A DNA stretch of 64,000 nucleotides from Klenkia soli (GCF_900103975.1 NZ_FNIR01000013.1:87856-151855), one strand, 5' to 3'; shown: positions 7,893-16,599, counted from the first letter of the stretch. Translations and numbers: made by a program. The notes: a model not told the origin generated them from the letters alone.

Positions 7893-8656
7893 CGCAGGTA
7901 CGAGGCGCCGTTGACGTCGAGGACGGCGCCGCTGCACCACAGCGCATCGGGACCGGTCAGGAACGCGACCGCGGCGGCGACCTCCGGCGGCTCGCCGACC
8001 CGGCCGAACGGGCTCTGCGCGCGGATCCCGTCACCCACCGGCCCGGCCAGCAGCGACGTCGCCATGTCGGTGGCCACGAACCCGGGGGCCACCGCGCTGA
8101 CGCCGATGCCGTGCCCACCCAGCGCCAGGGCCAGGGACTGGGTCAGCGAGTGCACCGCGGCCTTCGACGCCCCGTAGGCCATCGCCTGCGGCTCGCCGCG
8201 GAAGGCGCCCCGGGAGCCGACGGTCACGATCCGGCCGCCCGCGGGACCCTCGGGCCGGTCGAGCAGGTGCCGCACGACCTGCCAGCTCACGTTGGCCGTC
8301 CCGACCACGTTGACCGACAGGACCCGGTGCCACGATGCCTGCCACTGCTCGTAGTCCGACTCCTCGATGACCAGCGGGTCGTGCGCCGCGGCGTTGTTGA
8401 CCAGCACGTCGACCCCGCCCAGCCCGGCCACCGCGTCGGCGACCAGCGCGGCCACCGCCGCCGGGTCGGCCAGGTCGCCCGAGACCAGCAGGTGACCCTC
8501 GCCCGGCAGGCCGGCGAGCACCGCCCGGCCGGCGTCGAGGTCCCGGCCGGCGTGCACGGCGACCGCGTCACCGCGGGCGGCCAGGGCGTGGGCGATCGCG
8601 GCACCGATGCCGCGGGAGGAACCGGTGACCAGGGAACGGGTGCGCACCTCCGGCAC
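7889..8656 (-). CDS. Short-chain dehydrogenase/reductase of the BKACE operon
   Basis: Predicted 255 residues; a classical SDR. The cofactor motif TGSSRGIG lies at residues 11-18, the NNAAA motif at 87-91, and the catalytic residues are Asn115, Ser148, Tyr161 and Lys165 (YGASK). The first acidic or basic determinant after strand 2 is not clear enough to assign NAD or NADP. The end of the protein has the family-typical SGAVLDVNGASYLR. Several GTG codons are possible; I chose the one at 8656, 35 bases after the cupin stop, and 8647 is the next option. In context it probably oxidises or reduces a hydroxy/keto intermediate of the operon's pathway. Confidence 0.85.
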   Translation of the reverse strand: MPEVRTRSLVTGSSRGIGAAIAHALAARGDAVAVHAGRDLDAGRAVLAGLPGEGHLLVSGDLADPAAVAALVADAVAGLGGVDVLVNNAAAHDPLVIEESDYEQWQASWHRVLSVNVVGTANVSWQVVRHLLDRPEGPAGGRIVTVGSRGAFRGEPQAMAYGASKAAVHSLTQSLALALGGHGIGVSAVAPGFVATDMATSLLAGPVGDGIRAQSPFGRVGEPPEVAAAVAFLTGPDALWCSGAVLDVNGASYLR

Positions 8657-8691
8657 GGTAGCCGTGGTGGAGGTGCGCACCCTCCGTCGTG

Positions 8692-9105
8692 TCAGCTGGC
8701 GTGCGCGGGGCGGTGCGGGTGGCCCTCGACGGCGACGACGATCGCCTCCTGGGTGCTGCGGGCCACGATCATCTCGACCGGCTCGGTCTCGCTGGCGTTC
8801 TGCTCCCAGTGCACGATGCCCGGCGGGATGAACACGAAGTCCCCGGCGTGCGCCTCGCGGACGTCGTCGAGCTCCTCGCCGACCCACCAGCGGGTCACCC
8901 CGCTGATGACGAAGATCGCCGTCTCGGACTCGCCGTGGTGGTGCACGCCGGTCTTGCCGCCGGGCTCCAGGACGGCGTAGCCCATCCAGAGCTCGGACGA
9001 CCCGGTCTTGTCCGCGCAGATCGCGGCGAACCGTCGCAGCCCCGGCGTCTGGGCGGTGCGGGTGTCGCGCTCCTCCGGCCCGATGACCCGGACGTCCAGC
9101 GGCAT
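8692..9105 (-). CDS. Cupin-domain protein
   Basis: Predicted 137 residues forming a single cupin beta-barrel. The metal site is visible as His55, His56 and His57 with Glu59 (GVHHHGES) and His99 (PPGIVHW), matching the G(X)5HXH(X)3-4E / G(X)5PXG(X)2H consensus with GDFVFIPPGIVH. A metal-dependent dioxygenase, isomerase or sensing role is possible; the family does not decide. The ATG overlaps the stop of the upstream monooxygenase-like gene (ATGA), so the two are translationally coupled. Confidence 0.8.
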   Translation of the reverse strand: MPLDVRVIGPEERDTRTAQTPGLRRFAAICADKTGSSELWMGYAVLEPGGKTGVHHHGESETAIFVISGVTRWWVGEELDDVREAHAGDFVFIPPGIVHWEQNASETEPVEMIVARSTQEAIVVAVEGHPHRPAHAS

Positions 9106-9425
9106 CAAGCGATCCGCTTGAGCCGGGTGATGGTCAGCCCGTTCTCGTCCAGCAGCTCGTCGATGCGGCCGGCGAACTGCACCAGGTGCGGGGTGGCCAG
9201 GTGGGCGTCGAGGTGGGCCGGGGACTCCCAGTTCTCGTAGAAGAAGAACGTGCCCGGCTCCTCGACCGCCTCGTGCAGGTCGTAGTTGACGTACCCGTCC
9301 TCCTGGCTGGTGGGCTCGATGAGGGCCTCGAGGCCGGCGCGGAGCTCGTCGGCCTTGCCGGGGGCGGCCTTCATGTACGCGATCACGGTGAGCAGGTCAC
9401 GGCGGTCGTCGGTGGGGGTGGGCAT
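9105..9425 (-). CDS. Antibiotic biosynthesis monooxygenase (ABM) domain protein
   Basis: Predicted 106 residues of ferredoxin-like fold. The diagnostic parts are LTVIAYMKAAPGKADELRAG near the N-terminus, the middle DGYVNYDLHEAVEEPGTFFF and the late HLDAHLATPHLVQF, all typical of ABM-family proteins such as YgiN and LsrG. Family members include cofactor-free monooxygenases and small-molecule isomerases (LsrG), so the reaction here is open. The ATG is supported by GGAGC about 10 bases upstream. It follows the Gfo/Idh gene after 78 bases, the only sizeable gap in the operon. Confidence 0.82.
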   Translation of the reverse strand: MPTPTDDRRDLLTVIAYMKAAPGKADELRAGLEALIEPTSQEDGYVNYDLHEAVEEPGTFFFYENWESPAHLDAHLATPHLVQFAGRIDELLDENGLTITRLKRIA

Positions 9426-9503
9426 CGTCGCTCCAGTCCTGGGTGCGGGTCGGTCGGGTCCACCCCATCGCCCCAGCCGGTGGTGCACAACCCACCGGGT
9501 GTC

Positions 9504-10484
9504 TCAGTTCTGCGACACCCCGGCCAGCAGCTGCTCGCACAGCTCCATCGTCACGACGTTGTCCTGCGCGCTGCGGTCCGGGGCCACCGGCGTCGCGGCG
9601 AAGGCGGTCAGCTCGCCGACGAAGCCGCGCAGGTGGAGGTCCTGCTCGCCGCCGGACATCGTGCTGCTCGCCGGGACCAGGCGCTCGACCCGCTCCTGCG
9701 GGGCCTGCCACCCCCCGCTGCCGCCGAACCGGATCTCGGTGGTGCGGGAGTCCACCACCTCGACGACCGCCTGCTCGAAGGCGATCTCGACGACGTCGAC
9801 CTCCGAGGAGTGGGCCGGCGACGAGGCCAGCCGCAGGGTGCCGTGCACCTGCGGCGCCACGGTCAGCAGTGCGCTCAGCGTCGATCCCGACGCGTGGGTC
9901 GAGGTGGTGGCCTGCACGGTGTGCGGCGCGCCGAGCAGGAAGGGCACCAGGTCGACGTGGTGCACGGCCGCCAGGGTCAGGAAGGACCGGACGTCGGGGG
10001 CGAACGCCCGGGTGTCGGCGGCGAACCGCACGTCGAAGCCCACCGGAGGCCCGAACCTGCCCGACCGGACCACGTCCCGCAGTGCCACGAGGGCCGGCGC
10101 GTGCCGCTTCATGAACCCCGCCCGGAGCACCACCCCGGCGTCGGCGGCGTGGTCGGCGAGCCGGCGGGCCTGCGCCGCGTCGGTGCCCAGCGGCTTCTCG
10201 CACAGCACGTTCCGGCCCGCTGCCAGGACCGCGGCCACGATGTCCGGCTGGTCGGCCGGCTGGGCGCAGACCACGACGTGCCGCACGTCGGGCTCGCCGG
10301 CCAGCAGGTCGGCCACCGAGCCGTACGGCGTCCCGGCGGAGCCGGCGGCGGCCAGGGCGGCCCGCGACCGGTCGACGTCGCGGGTGGCCAGGGCGGCGAT
10401 CTCCAGGCCGGCTGCCCGGATGGCCGGGACCAGGTTGACCCGGGCGTGGTGCCCGGCCCCGACCAGGGCGATGCGCTCGGTCAC
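9504..10484 (-). CDS. Gfo/Idh/MocA-family NAD(P)-dependent oxidoreductase
   Basis: Predicted 326 residues. The N-terminal Rossmann fold has VGAGHHA at 8-14, a variant of the GxGxxG motif, and the hallmark CEKPLG (Glu96-Lys97-Pro98). The C-terminal alpha/beta domain carries VHHVD at 175-179, at the position of the catalytic His region. Family members oxidise ring or chain hydroxyls of sugars, inositols and related polyols. The GTG start overlaps the stop of the SRPBCC gene. In this operon the protein could form the beta-keto substrate that the cleavage enzyme uses; this is inference. Confidence 0.85.
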   Translation of the reverse strand: MTERIALVGAGHHARVNLVPAIRAAGLEIAALATRDVDRSRAALAAAGSAGTPYGSVADLLAGEPDVRHVVVCAQPADQPDIVAAVLAAGRNVLCEKPLGTDAAQARRLADHAADAGVVLRAGFMKRHAPALVALRDVVRSGRFGPPVGFDVRFAADTRAFAPDVRSFLTLAAVHHVDLVPFLLGAPHTVQATTSTHASGSTLSALLTVAPQVHGTLRLASSPAHSSEVDVVEIAFEQAVVEVVDSRTTEIRFGGSGGWQAPQERVERLVPASSTMSGGEQDLHLRGFVGELTAFAATPVAPDRSAQDNVVTMELCEQLLAGVSQN

Positions 10485-10945
10485 CGGCCCTCGGCGATCT
10501 GCTTGATCGCCGCCAGCGTCGCCGGGATGCCGCTGCGCGCTGCCTCCTGGCGGGTGGCGATCTCGTGCGCTGCGCGCTCTCCGTGCTTCTGCGCCATGAA
10601 CTGCAGGCCGGCGTCGGCGAACTCCCACGACTCGGTCAGCCGGGTGCCGCCCTCGACCGGCTCCAGGTCGTAGCGCCAGAACACCTTGCGGTCGTTGACG
10701 CTCCAGGCGAAGGCCCGTGGCCGGTCGGCCTGCTCGACGGTCGACCGGGTCTCCCAGGTGCGCTCCGGGGTCTCCTGGCGGCCGCCGAAGACGTCGCCCA
10801 CCGCGCCCGAGCCGCCGTCGACCCACCAGCACTCCCGGCACTGCGGGCTCCACTCGCCGGTGCGGGTCACGTCCGTCACCAGGTCGTAGACGACCTCGGG
10901 GGCAGCGGCGACGACGATCGAGTCCGACAGGCGCAGGCTGGTCAT
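10481..10945 (-). CDS. SRPBCC (polyketide cyclase/START-like) family protein
   Basis: Predicted 154 residues with the helix-grip fold signature: SDSIVVAAAPEVVYDLVTD at the start, TGEWSPQCRECWW, then beta strands FAWSVNDRKVFWRYDLEPVE and RLTESWEF, and a C-terminal helix. Such proteins bind hydrophobic ligands or act as cyclases and coenzyme-Q-like binding factors. It is fused by ATGA overlap to the upstream cleavage-enzyme gene and by GTGA overlap to the downstream oxidoreductase gene, so the three proteins are made together. Confidence 0.8.
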   Translation of the reverse strand: MTSLRLSDSIVVAAAPEVVYDLVTDVTRTGEWSPQCRECWWVDGGSGAVGDVFGGRQETPERTWETRSTVEQADRPRAFAWSVNDRKVFWRYDLEPVEGGTRLTESWEFADAGLQFMAQKHGERAAHEIATRQEAARSGIPATLAAIKQIAEGR

Positions 10946-11814
10946 GCCCCGAGTGTGGCGGCCCGGACCTCCGCCGGTGTGGCCACCCGCCGTCCGCCGG
11001 CCTCGACCCGGGCGACGGCGGCCCGCACCAGCTCCTCGTTCGAGGTCGGGCACCCCAGCGGGGCGTCCTCGAGGCCCACCCGCACGTGCCCGCCGCGCTC
11101 GACCGCGACGTCGGCCAGGTCGCCCAGCTCGACGCCCAGGCCGGCCACCATCCACGGCCCGCCCGGGTCGCAGTCCTCGAGCAACCGCAGGTGGGCGTCC
11201 AGGGCCCAGGTGGCGGGCGGGAAGCCGAAGGTGAACCCGTCGCTGAACATGAACCGGTGCACCGGCCGGGGCGCGGCAGGTACGCGCAGCGCGGCCCCGA
11301 GCCGGGTGAAGCCGGGCTCGTAGACGGCGAAGCTGGGTACCAGCCGGTGCTCGGCGCAGACGGCCAGTCCGGCCCGGACGTCGGCCGGGCTGTTGGCGTA
11401 CAGGAATCCCTCGCCCCCCGCGGCCAGCTCGTCGGTCGTGGCCACCACCAGCGACCCGGGGTCGACGACGGCCCACTCGACCAGGCCGGCCCGGGCCAGC
11501 CGGTCGACGGTGTCGTACCGGGCCCGCCCGGCCGAGGCGTCCGCAGCGGGCACCGGCCCCATCGGGACCGTGGGGTAGCAGATCACGTCGCGGGCGGACC
11601 GGATCGCCTCGAACACCGGGGCGTACAGCTCGTAGGCCTCGCGCGGGCGGCCGGCGTCGTCGAAGGCGTGCAGGTGGACGACGGCGGCGCCCGCGTCGGC
11701 GCAGGCGACCGCCTGGGCCACCAGCTCGTCGGCGGTGACCGGGGCCAGCGGTTGACGGCCGGTGCCCCAGGTGCCGTTGAGCGCCACCTCCAACCAGACG
11801 GGGGTGGCGCTCAC
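10942..11814 (-). CDS. Beta-keto acid cleavage enzyme (BKACE, DUF849 family)
   Basis: Predicted 290 residues; a TIM-barrel zinc enzyme of the BKACE family, whose founding member Kce cleaves 3-keto-5-aminohexanoate. Known members condense a beta-keto acid with acetyl-CoA to give acetoacetate and a new CoA ester. The zinc ligands are all in place: His47 and His49 (VVHLHA) and Glu249 (VRVGLEDAP), and the neighbouring Arg245 and Asp250 are kept. Glu9 (LEVALNG) matches the N-terminal active-site Glu. BKACE subfamilies differ widely in substrate, so the actual keto acid is unknown. It is the first gene of a tightly coupled seven-gene operon and starts with GTG four bases before the end of ndh upstream. 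Confidence 0.9.
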   Translation of the reverse strand: MSATPVWLEVALNGTWGTGRQPLAPVTADELVAQAVACADAGAAVVHLHAFDDAGRPREAYELYAPVFEAIRSARDVICYPTVPMGPVPAADASAGRARYDTVDRLARAGLVEWAVVDPGSLVVATTDELAAGGEGFLYANSPADVRAGLAVCAEHRLVPSFAVYEPGFTRLGAALRVPAAPRPVHRFMFSDGFTFGFPPATWALDAHLRLLEDCDPGGPWMVAGLGVELGDLADVAVERGGHVRVGLEDAPLGCPTSNEELVRAAVARVEAGGRRVATPAEVRAATLGA

Positions 11815-11818
11815 GGCA

Positions 11819-13255
11819 TCAGGCGACGGTGCGGTCGGCGGGCTGGTCGATCCGGATCGGGTCGGCCGCGGTGCCGTGCAGACCGCCGGTCTGCGCGACC
11901 TCGAAGTCCGGCCCCAGCTTCTCCAGCGCCAGCCGGCCGTACACCTGCTGCTGGGTGGCCACCCGCTGGGCGCGGCCCTTGCCCAGGAAGGAGACGATCC
12001 AGCTGAACGTGGTGGTCAGCCGGCTCTTGAACCCGACGATGTAGACCAGGTGGACCAGCAGCCACATCATCCAGGCCAGGAAACCGGTGACCTTGAACTT
12101 GCCGAGGTCGGCGACGGCCTTGTACCGGCTGATGGTGGCCATCGAGCCCTTGTCGAAGTACTCGAACTTCTCCTTGTGCTTGCGCCCGGAGACCGTCGCG
12201 GCGATGCGGTCGGCGGCGAAGCGCCCACCCTGGATGGCGACCTGGGCGACGCCCGGCAGCCGGTCCAGGCTCATCATGTCGCCGACGACGAAGACCTCGG
12301 GGTGCCCGGGCAGCGTGAGGTCGGGCTGCACCTCGACCCGCCCGGCGCGGTCGATCTGCACGTCGCACTGCTGGGCCAGCAGGGCGCCCAACGGGCTGGC
12401 CTGCACACCCGCGGCCCAGATCTTCGTGGCCGCGGTCACCCGGCGGGTGGTGCCGTCCTTGGTGTCCTTGACGTCCAGGCCGTTGGCGTCGAGGCCGGTG
12501 ACCATCGCGCCGAGCTGGATCTCCACGCCGATGTCGCGCAGCTGCTTGGCCGCGTTCTGCTGCAGCTTCTCGGCGAAGGGCGGCAGGACGACGGGGGCGG
12601 CGTCCATGAGGATGACCCGGGCGGTCTTCGGGTCGATGTTGCGGAAGTTGTCCTTCAGGGTGCGGCGGGCCAGCTCGGCGATCTGCCCGGCCATCTCCAC
12701 CCCGGTCGGGCCGGCGCCGACGACGACGAAGGTCAGCAGTCGGTCGATCTCGGCGGGGTCGGTGGCGACCTCGGCCATCTCGAAGGCGCCCAGGATGCGG
12801 CCGCGCAGCTCGAGGGCGTCGTCCACGCTCTTCATGCCCGGCGCGAACTGCGAGAACTGGCTGTTGCCGAAGTAGGACTGCCCGGCGCCCGCGGCCACGA
12901 TCAGGTGGTCGTAGGCGTGCACGGTCTCGCGGCCCAGCAGCCAGGAGGTGACGGTCTTGTCGGCCAGGTCGATGTCGACGACCTCGCCGAGCACCACCGA
13001 GGCGTTCTTCTGCTTCTTCAGGATGTCGCGGGTCGGCGGGGCGATCTCGCCCTCGCTGATGATCCCGGTGGCCACCTGGTACAGCAGCGGCTGGAAGAGG
13101 TGGTGGCCGGTCTTGGCGACCAGGGTGATGTCGACGTCGGCCTTGCGGAGGCGCTGGGCGGCGAACAGACCGCCGAATCCGGAGCCGATGATGACCACGC
13201 GGGGACGGCGGGCGGTGGTCGGGTTCGTGGGCACAGCAGCTCCGGATGTCGTCAT
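11819..13255 (-). CDS. ndh: Type II NADH:quinone oxidoreductase
   Basis: Predicted 478 residues. The FAD fold begins with VVIIGSGFGGLFAAQRL (GSGFGG at 24-29), the NADH site is FVVVGAGPTGVEMAG (GAGPTG at 180-185), and the second FAD motif is VFVVGDMM. HLFQPLLYQVATG after residue 51 is diagnostic for NDH-2 proteins like mycobacterial Ndh (463 residues). A hydrophobic segment near residue 395-415 (FLAWMMWLLVHLVYIVGF) would hold it on the membrane. It regenerates NAD by reducing menaquinone without proton pumping. I chose the second of two ATGs because GGGAGA lies just before it. The BKACE operon starts four bases downstream, so it may share this transcript. Confidence 0.92.
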   Translation of the reverse strand: MTTSGAAVPTNPTTARRPRVVIIGSGFGGLFAAQRLRKADVDITLVAKTGHHLFQPLLYQVATGIISEGEIAPPTRDILKKQKNASVVLGEVVDIDLADKTVTSWLLGRETVHAYDHLIVAAGAGQSYFGNSQFSQFAPGMKSVDDALELRGRILGAFEMAEVATDPAEIDRLLTFVVVGAGPTGVEMAGQIAELARRTLKDNFRNIDPKTARVILMDAAPVVLPPFAEKLQQNAAKQLRDIGVEIQLGAMVTGLDANGLDVKDTKDGTTRRVTAATKIWAAGVQASPLGALLAQQCDVQIDRAGRVEVQPDLTLPGHPEVFVVGDMMSLDRLPGVAQVAIQGGRFAADRIAATVSGRKHKEKFEYFDKGSMATISRYKAVADLGKFKVTGFLAWMMWLLVHLVYIVGFKSRLTTTFSWIVSFLGKGRAQRVATQQQVYGRLALEKLGPDFEVAQTGGLHGTAADPIRIDQPADRTVA

Positions 13256-13302
13256 GATGTCTCCCATGGTCCCACGACGGGTCGGGCCACCGTGGATCTC
13301 CC

Positions 13303-13320
13303 CGGCGCGCCAGCGCGCCG
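13303..13320 (-). terminator. Weak hairpin between the light-sensor gene and ndh
   Basis: Arms cggcgcg (13303-13309) and cgcgccg (13314-13320) enclose a 4-base loop. It lies downstream of the EAL-GGDEF gene stop and upstream of the ndh start. The stem is short and purely GC, and there is no T-tract, so it may be chance in such GC-rich DNA. Confidence 0.3.
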
Positions 13321-13391
13321 CTGGGCACAGCCTGCCCGCCGGGCCCGGCGACCGCCACCTCCGTGCCGGCTGAGGACCGCTGAACCGGCGG

Positions 13392-15734
13392 TCACGGACG
13401 GTCGGCCGCCAGCTGCCGCTTCGTGGCGTACATCCTCCGGTCGGACTCGTGCAGCAGCGCCCGGAAGTCGTCCCCGTCGTCGGGGAAGACGCTCGTGCCG
13501 GCGGCGGCGGTGATGCTGATCGCGCCGCCGCCGCCGCCGCCGACGTCGGCCGGCTCGGCGACGGCCGCGAGCAGGGCGCGGGTGATCTCCGCGGCCTCGG
13601 CGTCGGCGTGCCCCCGGCGCAACCCGGGCAGGGCGACCAGGAACTCGTCGCCGCCGAGCCGGGCGCACAGGTCGCTGTGCCGCAGCCGGGAGTCGATCCG
13701 CCGGGCGACGTGGACGAGCAGCTCGTCGCCGGCGGCGTGGCCGCGTGTGTCGTTCACCGCCTTGAAGCCGTCCAGGTCGAGGAAGAGCAGGGCGACGGCC
13801 GTGCCGTCGGCCCGGGCCGCCCAGAGCAGGGTCTCGAGGTCGTCCTGGAAACGGCGCCGGTTGGACAGGCCGGTGAGCGGGTCGGTCCAGGCCAGCCGCT
13901 CGATGCGGGAGAGGTACCGGGAGGACCGGTCCCGTTCGCGCTGCAGCTCGAGCTCGGCCTCGACCCGGGCCGTGACGTCGTGCTGCACGCCGATGTACTG
14001 GAGGACGGCGCCGTCGCGGTCGACCACGGGCGCCAGGTGCACCTCGTTCCACCACGGGGTGCGGTCGGGGCCGCGGTGGTTGAGCAGCGTCTCCCTGCAC
14101 TCCCGGCCGGCGGCGACGGCAGCCCGGACCCGGGTCACCGCCGCGTGGTCGGTGCCCGGGCCCTGGAGGAACCGGCAGTTGCGCCCGAGCAGCTGGTCCG
14201 TGGGCAGGCCGGACAGCTGCTCGAAGGCGCGGTTGACGAACACCAGGGGCTGGTCCGCCACGGTCATGTCGACGATGCACACCCCGCTGGCGGTGGCCCC
14301 GAGGGCACGCTCGAGCAGCGATCCGGCGGCCTCCGGTCCGGGCGTGGTACCGGCGGGCGGCGGGGGGTCCTGGGCGCGGGACCGCCGCGGGGGCGTGCCG
14401 GACACCGCAGGCGGGGGGGAGACCCGGGGGGCCACCCGGGACACCAGCGCCCGGGCCGCGGCGACGACGGTGTCGCGTCGGTAGGTCAGCGCGAACTCGA
14501 AGCCGCGCTCCGCCTCGGGGACGTCGTCGCCGAGGTCCCGGGCCAGCAGCGCGACCGCGAAGTGCGGGCTCAGCACGACGACGTCCCACTCGTCGCGGAG
14601 CGGGTCGGCCAGCGCCAGGGAGGCGCCGCGCAGGCCGGCGACCGGTTCGGCCGGGACCTCGTCCCCCAGGGCGCAGACGAAACCCACCGAGGCCACCAGG
14701 TCGCGGTACCGCTGCGCTGTGGTCGGAGTGAAGTGGCGGGCGTGCTGGAACGCCGATGCCACGATGCATGAGTCACCCAGCCGCAGCGCCTCCCGCTCGA
14801 TCTGCTTGGTGACCTCCAACAGCAGCCGCTTCGACCCCTGCCGCACGGTGGCCGAGGCCGGGAGCAGGTCGAAGGGCGACCCCAGCTCGTCGGACGAGCC
14901 CTCGACCGGTTCCTCCGGATCGGGCAGCGGGAGCCCTGGGGCGCTGACCTCCCACCGGTCGGGCGACCCGACCGGTGGGGCGGGCGCGGGCCGGCCGAAC
15001 AGCCAGCCCTGACCCAGGGTGGCGCCCAGCGCCAGGGCGACCGCGAGGTGCTCCGTGGTCTCGACGCCCTCCGCCACGACGAGCGCGCCGCTGTCCTCGG
15101 CGTAGGCGTTGACGGCGTTCATCACCTCGGCGACCGCGGGGCCGGGCCGGTCCTGGACCAGCCGCAGGTCGAGCTTGACGACGTCGGGCCGCAGCAGGGG
15201 CATGAAGGCGATGGACATCGCGTCGGCGCCCACGTCGTCCAGGGCCACACCCCACCCGAGCTGCCGCACCCGGGCGACGGTCTGCAGCAGCTCGGCCGGG
15301 CGCTCGGCCAGCGCCCGCTCCGTGATCTCGAGGACCACCCGGAGCTGGCCCGGTGCCCGCTCGGCGATCCGCCGGAGCTCACCGAGCGGGGCCCGGTCCA
15401 GGACCTCCGGCTCCACGTTGACGAAGAGGGTGAGGGGAGCGACGAGGCCGGCCGCCACGGCACCGCGCACCGCCGAGGTGCGGCACGCCTCGTCGAGCTC
15501 GGTCAGCAGTCCGCTCTCGCGTGCCGCGGCGAAGAGGGCGGTGGGCGACTCCCACGGACCGGCCGGGCCGCGGGCCAGGGCCTCGCAGGCGACCACGCGT
15601 CCGGTGCGCAGGTCGACGATGGGTTGGAAGACGCTGGTGACCTGCCCGCCGCGGATGACCTCCGCGATGCCCCGTGGGTCGGTCGTCGTCGGGGGGACGT
15701 GGTGGGCGCGCAGCGGCGGGTCGGTGGTGGCCAT
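13392..15734 (-). CDS. EAL-DICT-LOV-GGDEF blue-light and c-di-GMP signalling protein
   Basis: Predicted 780 residues; GGAAGCAGGA before the ATG supports the start. Domains in order: EAL phosphodiesterase (about 30-255; EAL at 51-53, LFVNVEPE, ITER, DDVG at 166-169, KLD, EGVET); a DICT-like sensory domain (about 285-435); a Pro-rich linker; a LOV-type PAS domain (about 470-590) with GRNCRFLQ, whose Cys520 would form the flavin adduct, plus the WWNE and GVQHDVT residues that contact FMN; a short coiled-coil signal helix; and GGDEF (about 615-775; GGDEF at 694-698, inhibitory site RHSD at 685-688). Both enzymatic domains keep their catalytic residues, so I infer a light-switched bifunctional c-di-GMP enzyme. 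The order with EAL first is unusual. It stands alone, with no partner gene. Confidence 0.9.
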   Translation of the reverse strand: MATTDPPLRAHHVPPTTTDPRGIAEVIRGGQVTSVFQPIVDLRTGRVVACEALARGPAGPWESPTALFAAARESGLLTELDEACRTSAVRGAVAAGLVAPLTLFVNVEPEVLDRAPLGELRRIAERAPGQLRVVLEITERALAERPAELLQTVARVRQLGWGVALDDVGADAMSIAFMPLLRPDVVKLDLRLVQDRPGPAVAEVMNAVNAYAEDSGALVVAEGVETTEHLAVALALGATLGQGWLFGRPAPAPPVGSPDRWEVSAPGLPLPDPEEPVEGSSDELGSPFDLLPASATVRQGSKRLLLEVTKQIEREALRLGDSCIVASAFQHARHFTPTTAQRYRDLVASVGFVCALGDEVPAEPVAGLRGASLALADPLRDEWDVVVLSPHFAVALLARDLGDDVPEAERGFEFALTYRRDTVVAAARALVSRVAPRVSPPPAVSGTPPRRSRAQDPPPPAGTTPGPEAAGSLLERALGATASGVCIVDMTVADQPLVFVNRAFEQLSGLPTDQLLGRNCRFLQGPGTDHAAVTRVRAAVAAGRECRETLLNHRGPDRTPWWNEVHLAPVVDRDGAVLQYIGVQHDVTARVEAELELQRERDRSSRYLSRIERLAWTDPLTGLSNRRRFQDDLETLLWAARADGTAVALLFLDLDGFKAVNDTRGHAAGDELLVHVARRIDSRLRHSDLCARLGGDEFLVALPGLRRGHADAEAAEITRALLAAVAEPADVGGGGGGAISITAAAGTSVFPDDGDDFRALLHESDRRMYATKRQLAADRP

Positions 15735-15906
15735 GGTGTCCTGCTTCCGGACGGGACCACCGATCCGGTGGTCCGCGCGCGAGGACCCGCCCGCCGGCCG
15801 GTCTCGCGGCCGCGGGGAAGGGCACATCGCCTGGGCGCTACCGGGTCCGGGGCAGCTGGGGCGCATCCACCACACCACAGGCCCCCGGGGCGCACAAACC
15901 CGACCG

Positions 15907-16590
15907 TCAAGCGAAGGCCGGGCGCTCCTGCTGGAACCGCTTCACCGAACCGCCCTGGGCGCGGTTGCGGCGCACGAAGAACAGCAGCACGAGGCAGCTC
16001 GTCAGCGCCGCCCACACGCACCAGATCGAGGCGAACGCCTCGGCCAGCACCACCAGGACGGCGGTCAGCCCGACCGCGTTGGCCACGCCGAACGCCACGA
16101 TGGACGGGTAACCGGCCAGCAATGCCGCCCCCACGGTGGCCAGCACGTACCCCACCGCGGCCACCCCGAGCAGCGGGGCGTGGGCGGTGTAGGCGATCGA
16201 GTGGTGCACCTCGGCGTACCCCACCGGACGCGCCGCGGTCGCCCAGAACAGGTACACCGAGGTGATCGCCCCGATGACCACGAAGGGCGTCATGTGGGCC
16301 CGCCGCCGGCCCGGCGGCTCGATCAGCAGGATCGCCGTGGGCACCAGGACCGGCAGCAACCCGAACGCGAACAGCACGTACAGGTACGCGGCCACGTCAC
16401 CGGCACCCCGGCTGATGTGCCCTTCGAGGGACAGCCAGACGAAGCCTTCGGTGAACTGGTGCGCGGCGAACAGCAGCGGCAGCGATGCGAACGGCACGTC
16501 CCGTCGGGTGCGCACCTGGGTCAGGGTCGCGATCCCCACGGAGCCGATGACACCGGCGGCGACGAAGTCCGCGGTGGCGGAGAAGCACAC
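15907..16590 (-). CDS. Polytopic membrane protein, DUF6629-like
   Basis: Predicted 227 residues with about seven transmembrane helices. The start MCFSATADFVAAGVIGSVG is characteristic of an actinobacterial and cyanobacterial membrane family I remember as DUF6629. A conserved polar pair occurs in the third segment (AAHQFTEGFVWLSLEG), followed by the rest of the helices and a basic C-terminal tail. Function is unknown. The GTG start is nine bases downstream of the DoxX-like gene stop, so they are probably one transcript. Confidence 0.65.
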   Translation of the reverse strand: MCFSATADFVAAGVIGSVGIATLTQVRTRRDVPFASLPLLFAAHQFTEGFVWLSLEGHISRGAGDVAAYLYVLFAFGLLPVLVPTAILLIEPPGRRRAHMTPFVVIGAITSVYLFWATAARPVGYAEVHHSIAYTAHAPLLGVAAVGYVLATVGAALLAGYPSIVAFGVANAVGLTAVLVVLAEAFASIWCVWAALTSCLVLLFFVRRNRAQGGSVKRFQQERPAFA

Positions 16591-16599
16591 GAGCGGCGG

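Noticed and set aside
11811..13358. Second minus-strand open frame overlapping ndh.
   Set aside because: It lacks every flavoprotein motif and is Arg/Gly-rich; the ndh frame carries both GxGxxG motifs.
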